Source: a virus
DNA: 28,765 bases
Virus record (IMG/VR): IMGVR_UViG_3300032322_002238
Coordinates: 1-28,765 of that record
Strand: one strand, 5' to 3'
In this document: piece by piece, positions 17,592 to 24,155 of the stretch
Position numbering within the stretch: position 1 is the stretch's first letter
Layout: every line of letters begins with the position of its first letter
Position numbers and translations under genes: made by a program
Notes under the pieces: model-generated
Seen by the model: only the letters and a program-made list of their open reading frames with translations
What the model was told of the DNA's origin: nothing
Database searches by the model: none

Positions 17592-18350
17592 TTATTTTGG
17601 CATTAGTTTTTGAAGATAAGCTAGTAATTCTTTCTTTTCTTCTTGGTCTAATTGTTGGAATTTAGCGATTATATTATTAACTTCATCGCTAATTGGCTCT
17701 GGTTCTGATGCAGGGGGCTGCGATTTTGCTTTTTGTGCTGCAGCTACATCATAAAGCATATCCCCTAATTTTCTAAGTGCAGGGACTCCAGCATTTTGCT
17801 GATATGTTAGTTCTACATTTTTAGCTAAATCTGTGATTTGCTTCATGTTTGAGGAAATATCTACTCCTTGCATATATTGCTGTACAACTTTTACAATATA
17901 ATCAGACATAGTTAGCTTCTTAACTTGCGGGGGCTGAGCCGGTGGTGCAGGAGCTTCAGATAAAATCTCAGCAAGCATTCTATCAAAGTATTTTGATTCT
18001 GATTGAACTGTGCCGGGTTGTGGAGTTTGAGCGGCTACACGGTCAGCTTCTCTAGCTGCAGGGTTAGCCCCGAATTGTAAATTTTGATTTTTCGCCTGCA
18101 TCTGCTGTTGAATATATTCAGCATCACGCTGCAATTCATTTTGACGTTGAACAACTTCAGGCCAAAGCCCTTGTAAAACTCCAATCATTTTTCGCACAAA
18201 GATATTGCGAAAGTTAGTCTTAGCCAATACATTCTGTGAGTATCGTCTATTGCTTTGACTTCCCATATTTGATGTGACTGGTTGAACCTCACCTTTAACA
18301 AGATCCATTACAGCCTCATTTACCTTTTTATCTACTTCTTGGAGTTTCAT
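17592..18350 (-). CDS. Unknown 252-aa protein, possible head-associated
   Basis: No family recognised. Residues 1-90 are helical, with a Gln/Glu-rich segment (QRQNELQRDAEYIQQQMQ) likely to form a coiled coil. A Pro/Ala-rich linker (APAPPAQPPQ) follows near residue 137, then a second helical region and an acidic C-terminal helix. The start MKLQEV matches the M(K/R)LxE pattern of two other proteins in the cluster, so a head-core or internal virion protein is possible. Its ATG overlaps the stop of the 77-aa gene (ATGA), so it belongs to the operon driven from 18600-18607. Confidence 0.6.
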   Translation of the reverse strand: MKLQEVDKKVNEAVMDLVKGEVQPVTSNMGSQSNRRYSQNVLAKTNFRNIFVRKMIGVLQGLWPEVVQRQNELQRDAEYIQQQMQAKNQNLQFGANPAAREADRVAAQTPQPGTVQSESKYFDRMLAEILSEAPAPPAQPPQVKKLTMSDYIVKVVQQYMQGVDISSNMKQITDLAKNVELTYQQNAGVPALRKLGDMLYDVAAAQKAKSQPPASEPEPISDEVNNIIAKFQQLDQEEKKELLAYLQKLMPK

Positions 18351-18580
18351 TTTCTTATTGATTTAGTAAAGCGTTCGGAATCTTTGCTCTTAATTGCACT
18401 GAGTAGTTTTTTCTCTAATATTGCTGCTTTATCGGAGTCATAATGCTTGTTAATTAACTCAACAAGATTTATAGCACTTGTAATAATGTTATGGGCACGA
18501 CTCTCAATAATGTGTTTGGTATCACGATTATTGCCCAGTGCTTCCAATTCTTCTAATAAACTACGGGTTTTGCGTTCCAT
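18347..18580 (-). CDS. Unknown 77-aa helical protein
   Basis: No family recognised. A short, charged, all-helical protein (MERKTRSLLEELEALG...) ending in a basic tail. It is the first gene of an operon downstream of the helicase, with a late-type promoter overlapping the helicase stop codon, and it is coupled by a 4-base overlap to the 252-aa gene. AGGA lies about 11 bases before the ATG, a slightly long spacing. Confidence 0.65.
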   Translation of the reverse strand: MERKTRSLLEELEALGNNRDTKHIIESRAHNIITSAINLVELINKHYDSDKAAILEKKLLSAIKSKDSERFTKSIRK

Positions 18581-18599
18581 AATGATAGGTTCCTAAATA

Positions 18600-18607
18600 T
18601 ATTTATC
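18600..18607 (-). promoter_or_regulatory. Late promoter GATAAATA overlapping the helicase stop
   Basis: The minus strand reads AGTGATAAATATA: the TGA stop codon of the helicase gene supplies the first bases of the promoter. It lies 19 bases before the ATG at 18580 and would switch on the 77-aa and 252-aa genes late, independently of the replication genes upstream. Confidence 0.6.
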
Positions 18608-20030
18608 ACTTTTTCAGACTGTTAAGCATAGCTTTTAATTTTGCGCTTTGTACGTCTGCTGCTACTTTTGGAACAGCTTGCACCACATCCGGCAATTCGC
18701 TATCATGTGTTGAGTTTATTTTAGCAGTAGGCTTAAGTCTAGAAATAATGTCATTAGGACTAGGCTGTGGGTTGTTATACTTTACACCTGCAGATTGCCC
18801 ATCTTCACCCGGGTCTGTGATGCGCAATGTTTCTACATTAAATTCAAGTTCAATTTTAGTTCCGACTCCTGAACTACTACGTGTTTTCATAAGTTGAATC
18901 TGATACTGGCCACGTTCACGCATACTGCGACTTGTAAAGATACCGAATACATTATCCGCTGTGTTAATCTTTGAAATACCACCTGAGATATGACTATGAT
19001 CAAACTCAATTTCTTCCACTGCACTACGATTTAATTGACTAGCTGTAACTAGCAGCACGTTCAATTCTTTAGACAAATTACGCAATTCTTCCGACACATA
19101 CTTGTCTTTAATAAACAAGTCTGAGGGGCTGACCTTTGCGCTGACGGGCATAAGGAGATCAAGATAGTCAATACAAAGAAAATCAATCTTTGCACCAGTC
19201 TTAATCTCATACTCTTTACAATATGCTCGTAAGTCATTTACTGTACTCTGTGCCGGCAAATACTTGATTTGTAACTTACCAGCTTTCTTTGCCAACATTC
19301 TGACTTTCATTTCAATGTCATCAATACTTTTAAAAATATCCCGACTGCTAGTTTCTGTCATCATGCTATCTATACGCATTGAACACAAACCCTCACTGAG
19401 TTCTAACGACACATAGATACCATTCAATCCTGCTTGACTCCAGTTGACGGCAAGATTTTGCATAAACAAACTCTTACCTGATCCTGAGCCGCCTGCAAAG
19501 ATTTGTAATTCACCACGATTAAATCCACCATATAGCTTACTGTCAACTGTAGACCAACCTGTACTGATTTGTCCATTGTTGCTTTTTAGTGCCATCAATC
19601 TACTACGTGGGTCAGAAAAGTAATCAGTGCCCATGTCTTTTGTGATACTAATTTGCACTGCGTCTTTTACAAGTTTTTCAACAGGATCGTAGTTGCCCTT
19701 TTCTAGTAGATCGGCTGCTTTTAATATTGCACGTTCTAGTTCTTGCCTGCGTGTGAATTTTTCAAATTCATCTAAGAACCATTCATAATGACCTTGTTGC
19801 AAATCAGTTATAGTTTCTAAGTCTACTCCACACGTTGCTAACACTTGATCAGGTTCAGGTAACACATTATATTTTTCAGAGTGTTCCGAAAAAAACTTTG
19901 CAATAGGCCTTAGTGACTTATCAAAGTTTTCAGCATTCATGATGTTACTAACTCTTGTGTATAACTCACCATTAGTGATCATCATACGCAAGAAAAGTTT
20001 CTGAACATCTATGTTATAATCAGTTACCAA
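18606..20030 (-). CDS. 41: Replicative DNA helicase, DnaB/T4 gp41 family
   Basis: A 474-residue RecA-fold helicase that unwinds DNA ahead of the replisome as a hexamer. The N-terminal helical domain spans about residues 1-130. The ATPase core carries Walker A GGSGSGKS (180-187), a catalytic Glu210 in SLELSE, Walker B FLCIDYLD (Asp288), the sensor TASQLNR (Gln332) and a QLMKTRSSSG segment (379-388) typical of the DnaB arginine-finger region. The C-terminal 60 residues are poorly ordered, a likely partner-binding tail. The start is a TTG inside the end of the primase gene (11-base overlap); GAGG lies 7 bases upstream, which supports that TTG over internal ATGs. The upstream primase is its functional partner, as gp61 is for gp41 in T4. 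Confidence 0.93.
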   Translation of the reverse strand: MVTDYNIDVQKLFLRMMITNGELYTRVSNIMNAENFDKSLRPIAKFFSEHSEKYNVLPEPDQVLATCGVDLETITDLQQGHYEWFLDEFEKFTRRQELERAILKAADLLEKGNYDPVEKLVKDAVQISITKDMGTDYFSDPRSRLMALKSNNGQISTGWSTVDSKLYGGFNRGELQIFAGGSGSGKSLFMQNLAVNWSQAGLNGIYVSLELSEGLCSMRIDSMMTETSSRDIFKSIDDIEMKVRMLAKKAGKLQIKYLPAQSTVNDLRAYCKEYEIKTGAKIDFLCIDYLDLLMPVSAKVSPSDLFIKDKYVSEELRNLSKELNVLLVTASQLNRSAVEEIEFDHSHISGGISKINTADNVFGIFTSRSMRERGQYQIQLMKTRSSSGVGTKIELEFNVETLRITDPGEDGQSAGVKYNNPQPSPNDIISRLKPTAKINSTHDSELPDVVQAVPKVAADVQSAKLKAMLNSLKK

Positions 20031-20985
20031 TTCGTTTCCTCATCATTTCTATTTTTATTTTGCTTGTAGTTGCACTCTGTATTATACTTAATAAAGTAGC
20101 TAGTTTTCCATATTTTATTACGGCATCATTAACGTCTTTAACGTCACTGTCCCAGTTAGGCAAACTTACTTTGTATCCTACTTCCAACGCCCGTTCACAA
20201 GTTTCTAATCCTGTTTTATCTCTGTCAGGAACAAAGATAACTTCTTTGTTTAATTGTCTAATAAAACGTACTTGATCATCGTTAATTGTGTTGTGAGTTA
20301 GTGCTAACCCATCAATGGCTAATGCGTCAAAAATGCCTTCCATCAATAATACAATTTCCCAATCACTCTTTTGATTATCATACCCAAACACATAACCAGG
20401 TTGCTGATCATTGATATATTTGGGAGTTCTGTCATCTAAGAATCTACTTGTGTGTCCTACTATTTCACCATTATAATAATAGGGGATAATAATTCTATTT
20501 GCATTTCTACCCTCATCAAATGGTGCTACATAAAACTCACGTTTTTTAAAATCAATTTTTCTTTTAATTAGATAATCAATGTATTTTTTATGGTCCTGAT
20601 TACTTTCATCAAGTAGTTCACTATCAGGTAATTGCTTGATTTTAAAATCTAATGGTTTTTCTTTTTTGAATTTTTGTGTAAAGTCAAGAAGGTCTTTGTT
20701 TTGCAAACTCTCAATGTTCCATCTTTGAATTTGTACTTCGTCAACACCACACCATTTCAACAACTCACGTGTTCGGTTTGTGATACTGCGACCCAATTCA
20801 TAATGGCAACTAAATGAACAGTTGAAGCAGTTATATGTCCAATTAGTTCCATCAAACTTTATGCCGCCCCTTTGCCTTCTATCAGCTTTGTGTCCACGCT
20901 TGTCGCAACATATAGCATTGAAACTATACCAGCCACTTTGGGTTAACTTTTTTTTGTTTGGAATTATTGATAGGATATCAAACAT
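20020..20985 (-). CDS. 61: DNA primase, T4 gp61-like (zinc-ribbon + TOPRIM)
   Basis: A 321-residue primase that makes RNA primers for lagging-strand synthesis. The N-terminal zinc-binding region has Cys26/Cys27, His32 and a CFNC ribbon (Cys53, Cys56, with Cys60). The TOPRIM catalytic core has the Glu of LLMEGIFDALA (Glu216, Asp220), the DxD of VPDRDKTG (Asp254, Asp256) and a downstream DVKDVND segment typical of these primases. The gene overlaps the helicase gene by 11 bases, so both are made from one mRNA. The promoter was not resolved: the 48-base gap upstream has only poor sigma70-like elements and no late octamer, in keeping with earlier expression than the flanking virion genes. Confidence 0.92.
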   Translation of the reverse strand: MFDILSIIPNKKKLTQSGWYSFNAICCDKRGHKADRRQRGGIKFDGTNWTYNCFNCSFSCHYELGRSITNRTRELLKWCGVDEVQIQRWNIESLQNKDLLDFTQKFKKEKPLDFKIKQLPDSELLDESNQDHKKYIDYLIKRKIDFKKREFYVAPFDEGRNANRIIIPYYYNGEIVGHTSRFLDDRTPKYINDQQPGYVFGYDNQKSDWEIVLLMEGIFDALAIDGLALTHNTINDDQVRFIRQLNKEVIFVPDRDKTGLETCERALEVGYKVSLPNWDSDVKDVNDAVIKYGKLATLLSIIQSATTSKIKIEMMRKRIGN

Positions 20986-21033
20986 ACTATGAGTGTAGCA
21001 TAATATGTATCAAAAATACAATAGATTGGTATT

Positions 21034-21780
21034 TTATCTTGCTAAAATATGTTCTATATTTCCACCAGTTGAGGTAAACTGTAACTGTATATATGGGTGG
21101 AAACCAGTAATAGTTGTTCCCAATGTATTGGTCTCTGCTGTGAAATTTCCTAATGCTTCTATAGTATACCAATCAGTGTCAACATTAGTAGAACCTAATA
21201 CATTGATGTTTCCTGAGTAATTACTTAATTTTGTTTGTAATGTAATTTTACTAGAACCATTTAATCCTAACACGCTACTGTAATATGTAGTACCAGAATT
21301 AGATATTTCTCCATGACTAGGTATAGTAACATTAGTGCTAGGAACATGTTTAGGAAGTATGCCCTCCATAATTTGACATACGCCCCTAGCATCTGCTTCG
21401 CTATTTGTAAAGATAGGCAGAACTAAATTACCCTCAACAATGTCCAAACTAAAGCTACCGATTTGAGCATCTATCTGCATCAATTCGGCTTGTGTTACGG
21501 TTAGATTGGCTAGTCCTTTTAGTGCTAGTGTAGCATTTACAGTTTTTTGTATATCTACGCTAGTACCTTCTGAATTAATAAATCGGAACGTGATTTGCTT
21601 CCCAGTCAAGTCAACGGGCTTCTGCTCTTGGTTCAAGAATTGAAATTGAATTCTGTTATCAACTCCCTTGTTTAGGGTTAAATTTTTTGAGTACACGATC
21701 TGATATCTCCTAGGTGAGTCCCCTTCAAATAGAACAACTTGATATTTTGGTGTATAGTTGTAAACGCTTGTTGAGTACAC
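21034..21780 (-). CDS. Virion protein, probable baseplate/tail-fibre type
   Basis: A 248-residue, beta-rich, low-Cys protein. Residues 25-115 (a stretch including PVDLTGKQITFRFIN and GSFSLDIVEG) resemble the immunoglobulin-like N-terminal domain of phage baseplate upper proteins (BppU type); this is a resemblance by eye. The C-terminal half contains a strand-rich segment (GSTNVDTDWYTI...) ending in GNIEHILAR. The start is GTG, supported by AAGGA 8 bases upstream. It is isolated between the plus-strand gene and the primase, with its own late-like promoter ACTAAATA. A baseplate or fibre role is an inference. Confidence 0.65.
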   Translation of the reverse strand: MYSTSVYNYTPKYQVVLFEGDSPRRYQIVYSKNLTLNKGVDNRIQFQFLNQEQKPVDLTGKQITFRFINSEGTSVDIQKTVNATLALKGLANLTVTQAELMQIDAQIGSFSLDIVEGNLVLPIFTNSEADARGVCQIMEGILPKHVPSTNVTIPSHGEISNSGTTYYSSVLGLNGSSKITLQTKLSNYSGNINVLGSTNVDTDWYTIEALGNFTAETNTLGTTITGFHPYIQLQFTSTGGNIEHILAR

Positions 21781-21798
21781 TTTTAAAGTCCTTTTCTT

Positions 21799-21806
21799 TA
21801 TTTAGT
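21799..21806 (-). promoter_or_regulatory. Late-like promoter ACTAAATA for the 21780 gene
   Basis: The minus strand reads GACTAAATAAAG, the same one-mismatch variant as at 17555-17562, 18 bases before the GTG start. It lies only two bases from a plus-strand TATAAATA, giving a back-to-back pair. Confidence 0.4.
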
Positions 21807-21808
21807 CA

Positions 21809-21816
21809 TATAAATA
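21809..21816 (+). promoter_or_regulatory. Late promoter TATAAATA for the plus-strand gene
   Basis: An exact TATAAATA on the plus strand, followed by a second octamer of the (N)ATAAATA type, AATAAATA, at 21829-21836. Either could drive the only plus-strand gene in the window. The choice bears on whether translation begins at the TTG at 21839 or the ATG at 21881. Confidence 0.55.
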
Positions 21817-21838
21817 TGCTATAAGGTTAATAAATATT

Positions 21839-22258
21839 TTGGATAAAATATACGATAAATATTCCAAGAATTACAACAAAATGCACAACGAATTTTTTAA
21901 AAAACTATCTGAAAATCATCCCTTTATCACAGTATGCTCTTACTCAGGGCAGGACTATGTAGGAATCATACAAAATCGTGACGATATTGTAACCACAATA
22001 TACGACTACGGAGCAATAGTCCATAACGAAATGCGAGAACGTTTCTTAGAACTTGGGGAAGTATGGTGGTGGGAAAGTAACAGACTTATTCCTATAAATA
22101 TGTTTCTTAAAGAAGAATGGCTACCATTTAAACTCTATTTGAGGACCTTTAACAACAAAAGCCTAGAAATAATACATGGTCCTGTTTGCAGCATGAGCGA
22201 TTTGCATAAGAAGAAAACAAAACGCAGAAGCATTACACTAGTTCAACGTATGCCCTGA
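21839..22258 (+). CDS. Unknown 139-aa protein, only plus-strand gene
   Basis: No named family recognised. The sequence is conserved-looking: an SYSGQDYVGIIQN segment, then ELGEVWWWESNRLIPINMF, and a basic C-terminus (KKKTKRRSI). A nucleic-acid-binding role is possible from the basic tail but unproven. The longest frame starts at a TTG with AAGG 12 bases upstream; the first ATG (21881) would give 125 residues. It is divergent from the 21780 gene and converges with the polymerase-like gene, overlapping it tail to tail by 16 bases, so it is transcribed against the main direction. Confidence 0.75.
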   Translation: MDKIYDKYSKNYNKMHNEFFKKLSENHPFITVCSYSGQDYVGIIQNRDDIVTTIYDYGAIVHNEMRERFLELGEVWWWESNRLIPINMFLKEEWLPFKLYLRTFNNKSLEIIHGPVCSMSDLHKKKTKRRSITLVQRMP

Positions 22259-22815
22259 TTTGCAAGCAAGTTCATGTGTACGACCACCAAATGTGCATAC
22301 GCAACACTATGACTTTTCTTAAAACTATACCCGTCATCAGTTTTATCCCAAACAGTTTTAGATACCTCAGACCAACTTTTCCCTAATAAATGTTTTTTAG
22401 CAGGTCTAATACAAGCCAAAAACATTGCAAGTCTAGGAATGCTATCTACAGGCTCCGGCATTTTTTGTAGATTATTGTAATGATTTCCCAAATGCACCAA
22501 CTGTTCTACAACCTCTTTTTTGTTTAATAGACTCCAATTAGGTTCCCGCATTAAGTCAATAAGCTCGGTCTCTGATTTTATTTGATCATAAACATGTACA
22601 TTAAGAAGGTCTAGTTTAAGATACCCGCGATCTTCTGCTTCAGTATAATCAATATTGGCCATATCATTGAATGAATCATATGGGATTTCAGTTACATAGA
22701 CCCCTGTATTATGCTTCTTTATAGGAGATACATTGCGCATAGCCGCAGCTATATGTTTAATGTGCTGCAAAACTAAATCTCTATTACCAAAGTCAATATC
22801 AATGTCAAAGTTCAT
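22243..22815 (-). CDS. Miniature C-family (DnaE/PolC-like) DNA polymerase core protein
   Basis: A 190-residue protein whose motifs follow bacterial DNA polymerase III alpha (over 1100 aa) in the same order. FDIDIDFGNRD (Asp6, Asp8) matches the catalytic DVDF of E. coli DnaE (Asp401, Asp403). KKHNTGVYVT matches KHAGGVVI. GYLKLDLLN (Asp69) matches LVKFDFLGL (Asp555). LAMFLACIRPAKK matches the ALFRPGP segment. GYSFKKSHSVAYA (162-174) matches the FNKSHSAAYA signature. All three catalytic aspartates are kept, but the PHP domain, most of the fingers, the thumb and the clamp/OB regions are missing. It could be a tiny nucleotidyl-transferase or a degenerate accessory protein; activity is not demonstrated. 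Its ATG overlaps the stop of the DEDDh exonuclease gene (ATGA), so the two are coupled. Homology is judged by eye. Confidence 0.7.
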   Translation of the reverse strand: MNFDIDIDFGNRDLVLQHIKHIAAAMRNVSPIKKHNTGVYVTEIPYDSFNDMANIDYTEAEDRGYLKLDLLNVHVYDQIKSETELIDLMREPNWSLLNKKEVVEQLVHLGNHYNNLQKMPEPVDSIPRLAMFLACIRPAKKHLLGKSWSEVSKTVWDKTDDGYSFKKSHSVAYAHLVVVHMNLLANQGIR

Positions 22816-23378
22816 TTAAGCAAAAACCCTTTATCCATTAACTTCTTATATGCATCTTGCACGACCAATGCCTGATGCTCTGCATCTTCTACTGCTTTGT
22901 GTGTGGTTTTACTACTATACTTTTTGTCTTTAAGACTAACACCTGCAATTTCAAATAATGTTCTGGTATCACGCACTGTATAAAAAGGCCAAGGTATAGG
23001 GTTAGGTCTATCTGTCAATGTTTGACGCATTGCAGTTTCCATTGCAACAACATCAAATGGTGCGCCATGACTCCACACTGCACGGCGATTCCAACAAAAT
23101 TTATAAAGTTGTTCCATACAATCTTTTAGTGATTCTCTACCCCAATCACTCATTGCTTCTTCCATTGCTGAAGGGTTTTGTGTACTCCACCAGCGTATAG
23201 TATCATCATTAATTATTCTATTGTACTGCTCTGTTTGATCTTCTAATGTAGGACGTAATTCTAGTTTTTCTACTATACCGTCACCCCTAGGATCAAATCT
23301 GACCGCACCGATAGTTAGGATTACACAATACGGGCTTGTGTCCAAACTTTCAATGTCAATCATAATATCATTTGCCAT
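22812..23378 (-). CDS. dexA-like: DEDDh 3'-5' exonuclease, DexA/DnaQ-like
   Basis: A 188-residue exonuclease of the RNase-T/DnaQ fold with all five DEDDh residues: Asp8 and Glu10 in MIDIESLDT, Asp109 in WSHGAPFDVVAM, and His160 and Asp165 in THKAVEDAEHQA. The TIGAVRFDP and DDTIRWWSTQNPSA segments resemble phage exonuclease A (T4 DexA) and the 3'-5' exoribonuclease group. It removes nucleotides from 3' ends, of DNA in the case of DexA; DNA or RNA cannot be decided here. It overlaps the upstream 62-aa gene by 11 bases and the polymerase-like gene by 4, so it could serve as a proofreading or trimming partner of that protein, which is an inference. Confidence 0.88.
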   Translation of the reverse strand: MANDIMIDIESLDTSPYCVILTIGAVRFDPRGDGIVEKLELRPTLEDQTEQYNRIINDDTIRWWSTQNPSAMEEAMSDWGRESLKDCMEQLYKFCWNRRAVWSHGAPFDVVAMETAMRQTLTDRPNPIPWPFYTVRDTRTLFEIAGVSLKDKKYSSKTTHKAVEDAEHQALVVQDAYKKLMDKGFLLK

Positions 23379-23556
23379 TAGTATGATCTTTCTTCACTAT
23401 TGGACTACACAAAGTAACAAACTTCTTTTCCCATTCTTCTTTAGCTACAAAACATTCTTCTCTTGTAGGATATTCTTTTTTATAAATGAATTTCATTGTA
23501 GGCGGAGGATCATCCCAAAGCTGAACAATTAATAACCAAACTGTTATAGGTTCCAT
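23368..23556 (-). CDS. Small 62-aa protein, tandem paralogue
   Basis: No family recognised. The start ATG at 23556 is preceded by AAGGAG at 5 bases, better than the longer TTG-started frame at 23574. The N-terminus is hydrophobic (ITVWLLIVQLW), too short for a sure membrane segment, followed by a KKEYPTREECF motif and a Lys/Glu-rich end. The same layout (W.L.V.L, then Y..E...EECF, then a Cys near the end) is seen in the 50-aa gene just upstream, so the two look like a tandem duplication. It overlaps the exonuclease start by 11 bases. Confidence 0.65.
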   Translation of the reverse strand: MEPITVWLLIVQLWDDPPPTMKFIYKKEYPTREECFVAKEEWEKKFVTLCSPIVKKDHTNGK

Positions 23557-23708
23557 TATTTCTCCTTTGTACAAATAGGCTTAAATGGGTACTCATTATA
23601 AAAGTTTACCCATTTAAAACATTCTTCCTCAGAATTATAAATTTCTGTTCTATATATTTTTATTGGATTACTAGTAAGCAAATAAACTGTCAATACCCAT
23701 GCACTCAT
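23556..23708 (-). CDS. Small 50-aa protein, tandem paralogue
   Basis: A short gene easily missed by length cut-offs. It reads MSAWVLTVYLLTSNP, then IYRTEIYNSEEECFKW, and ends PICTKEK followed by TAA. That TAA shares its last A with the ATG of the 62-aa gene (TAATG). It starts 1 base after the stop of the 76-aa gene. The hydrophobic start, the EECF motif and the Cys near the end match the 62-aa gene, which supports both being real. Function unknown. Confidence 0.6.
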   Translation of the reverse strand: MSAWVLTVYLLTSNPIKIYRTEIYNSEEECFKWVNFYNEYPFKPICTKEK

Positions 23709-23709
23709 T

Positions 23710-23940
23710 TCACCCCCAAACAAGCAAAAAAGCGGTTATCTCTTTTTGATCTTTAAACTTAAACATATCAAATGACATTCTAACACCGCATTTGGATTTT
23801 TCACACCAGTCTTGTACCGGAATCAAATCTTCTTCACGCAATCCTGTAGGTGTTATTGCGCCATGAGTATACTCTAAATTGGCATACAATACTAATGGTT
23901 TAGATTCGTGTTCCTTCCAAACTATCCTTACAGGTTTCAT
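23710..23940 (-). CDS. Unknown 76-aa protein
   Basis: No family recognised. I choose the ATG at 23940 over the in-frame ATG at 23970 because it gives the ATGA overlap with the upstream gene and has GAGG close upstream. The product starts MKPVRIVWKEHESKP and contains two Cys (WCEKSKCG) and mixed strands. It sits in a run of tightly packed small genes leading to the exonuclease. Confidence 0.6.
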   Translation of the reverse strand: MKPVRIVWKEHESKPLVLYANLEYTHGAITPTGLREEDLIPVQDWCEKSKCGVRMSFDMFKFKDQKEITAFLLVWG

Positions 23941-24155
23941 ACCCACCTCAACACAAACCAAGTTGCACATGCCTCTGTGTAGAAAATAAAAACAGTGTGT
24001 TCAGGATCTACAGAATCCCCACTCCAGTCTTGATACTTTGCTTGATTATATCTAAAGTCAAAATCTTTACCCTGAATCATGCCATTGTCTCGCATTTCTC
24101 TCACGATATCAACTATTTCGGTTGGCTTACGATATTTAAGAACTATCTCTTTCAT
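23937..24155 (-). CDS. Unknown 72-aa protein
   Basis: No named family recognised. It starts MKEIVLKYRKPTEIVDIV and has a GKDFDFRYN segment and a C-terminal TVFIFYTEACATWFVLRWV stretch that looks like buried strands or a helix. It begins on the base directly after the zinc-finger gene's TAG stop and is coupled by ATGA to the 76-aa gene. Confidence 0.65.
   Translation of the reverse strand: MKEIVLKYRKPTEIVDIVREMRDNGMIQGKDFDFRYNQAKYQDWSGDSVDPEHTVFIFYTEACATWFVLRWV

Noticed and set aside
23368-23574. TTG start at 23574 for the 62-aa gene
   Set aside because: The ATG at 23556 has AAGGAG at the right distance and abuts the 50-aa gene's stop; the longer form would overlap it.
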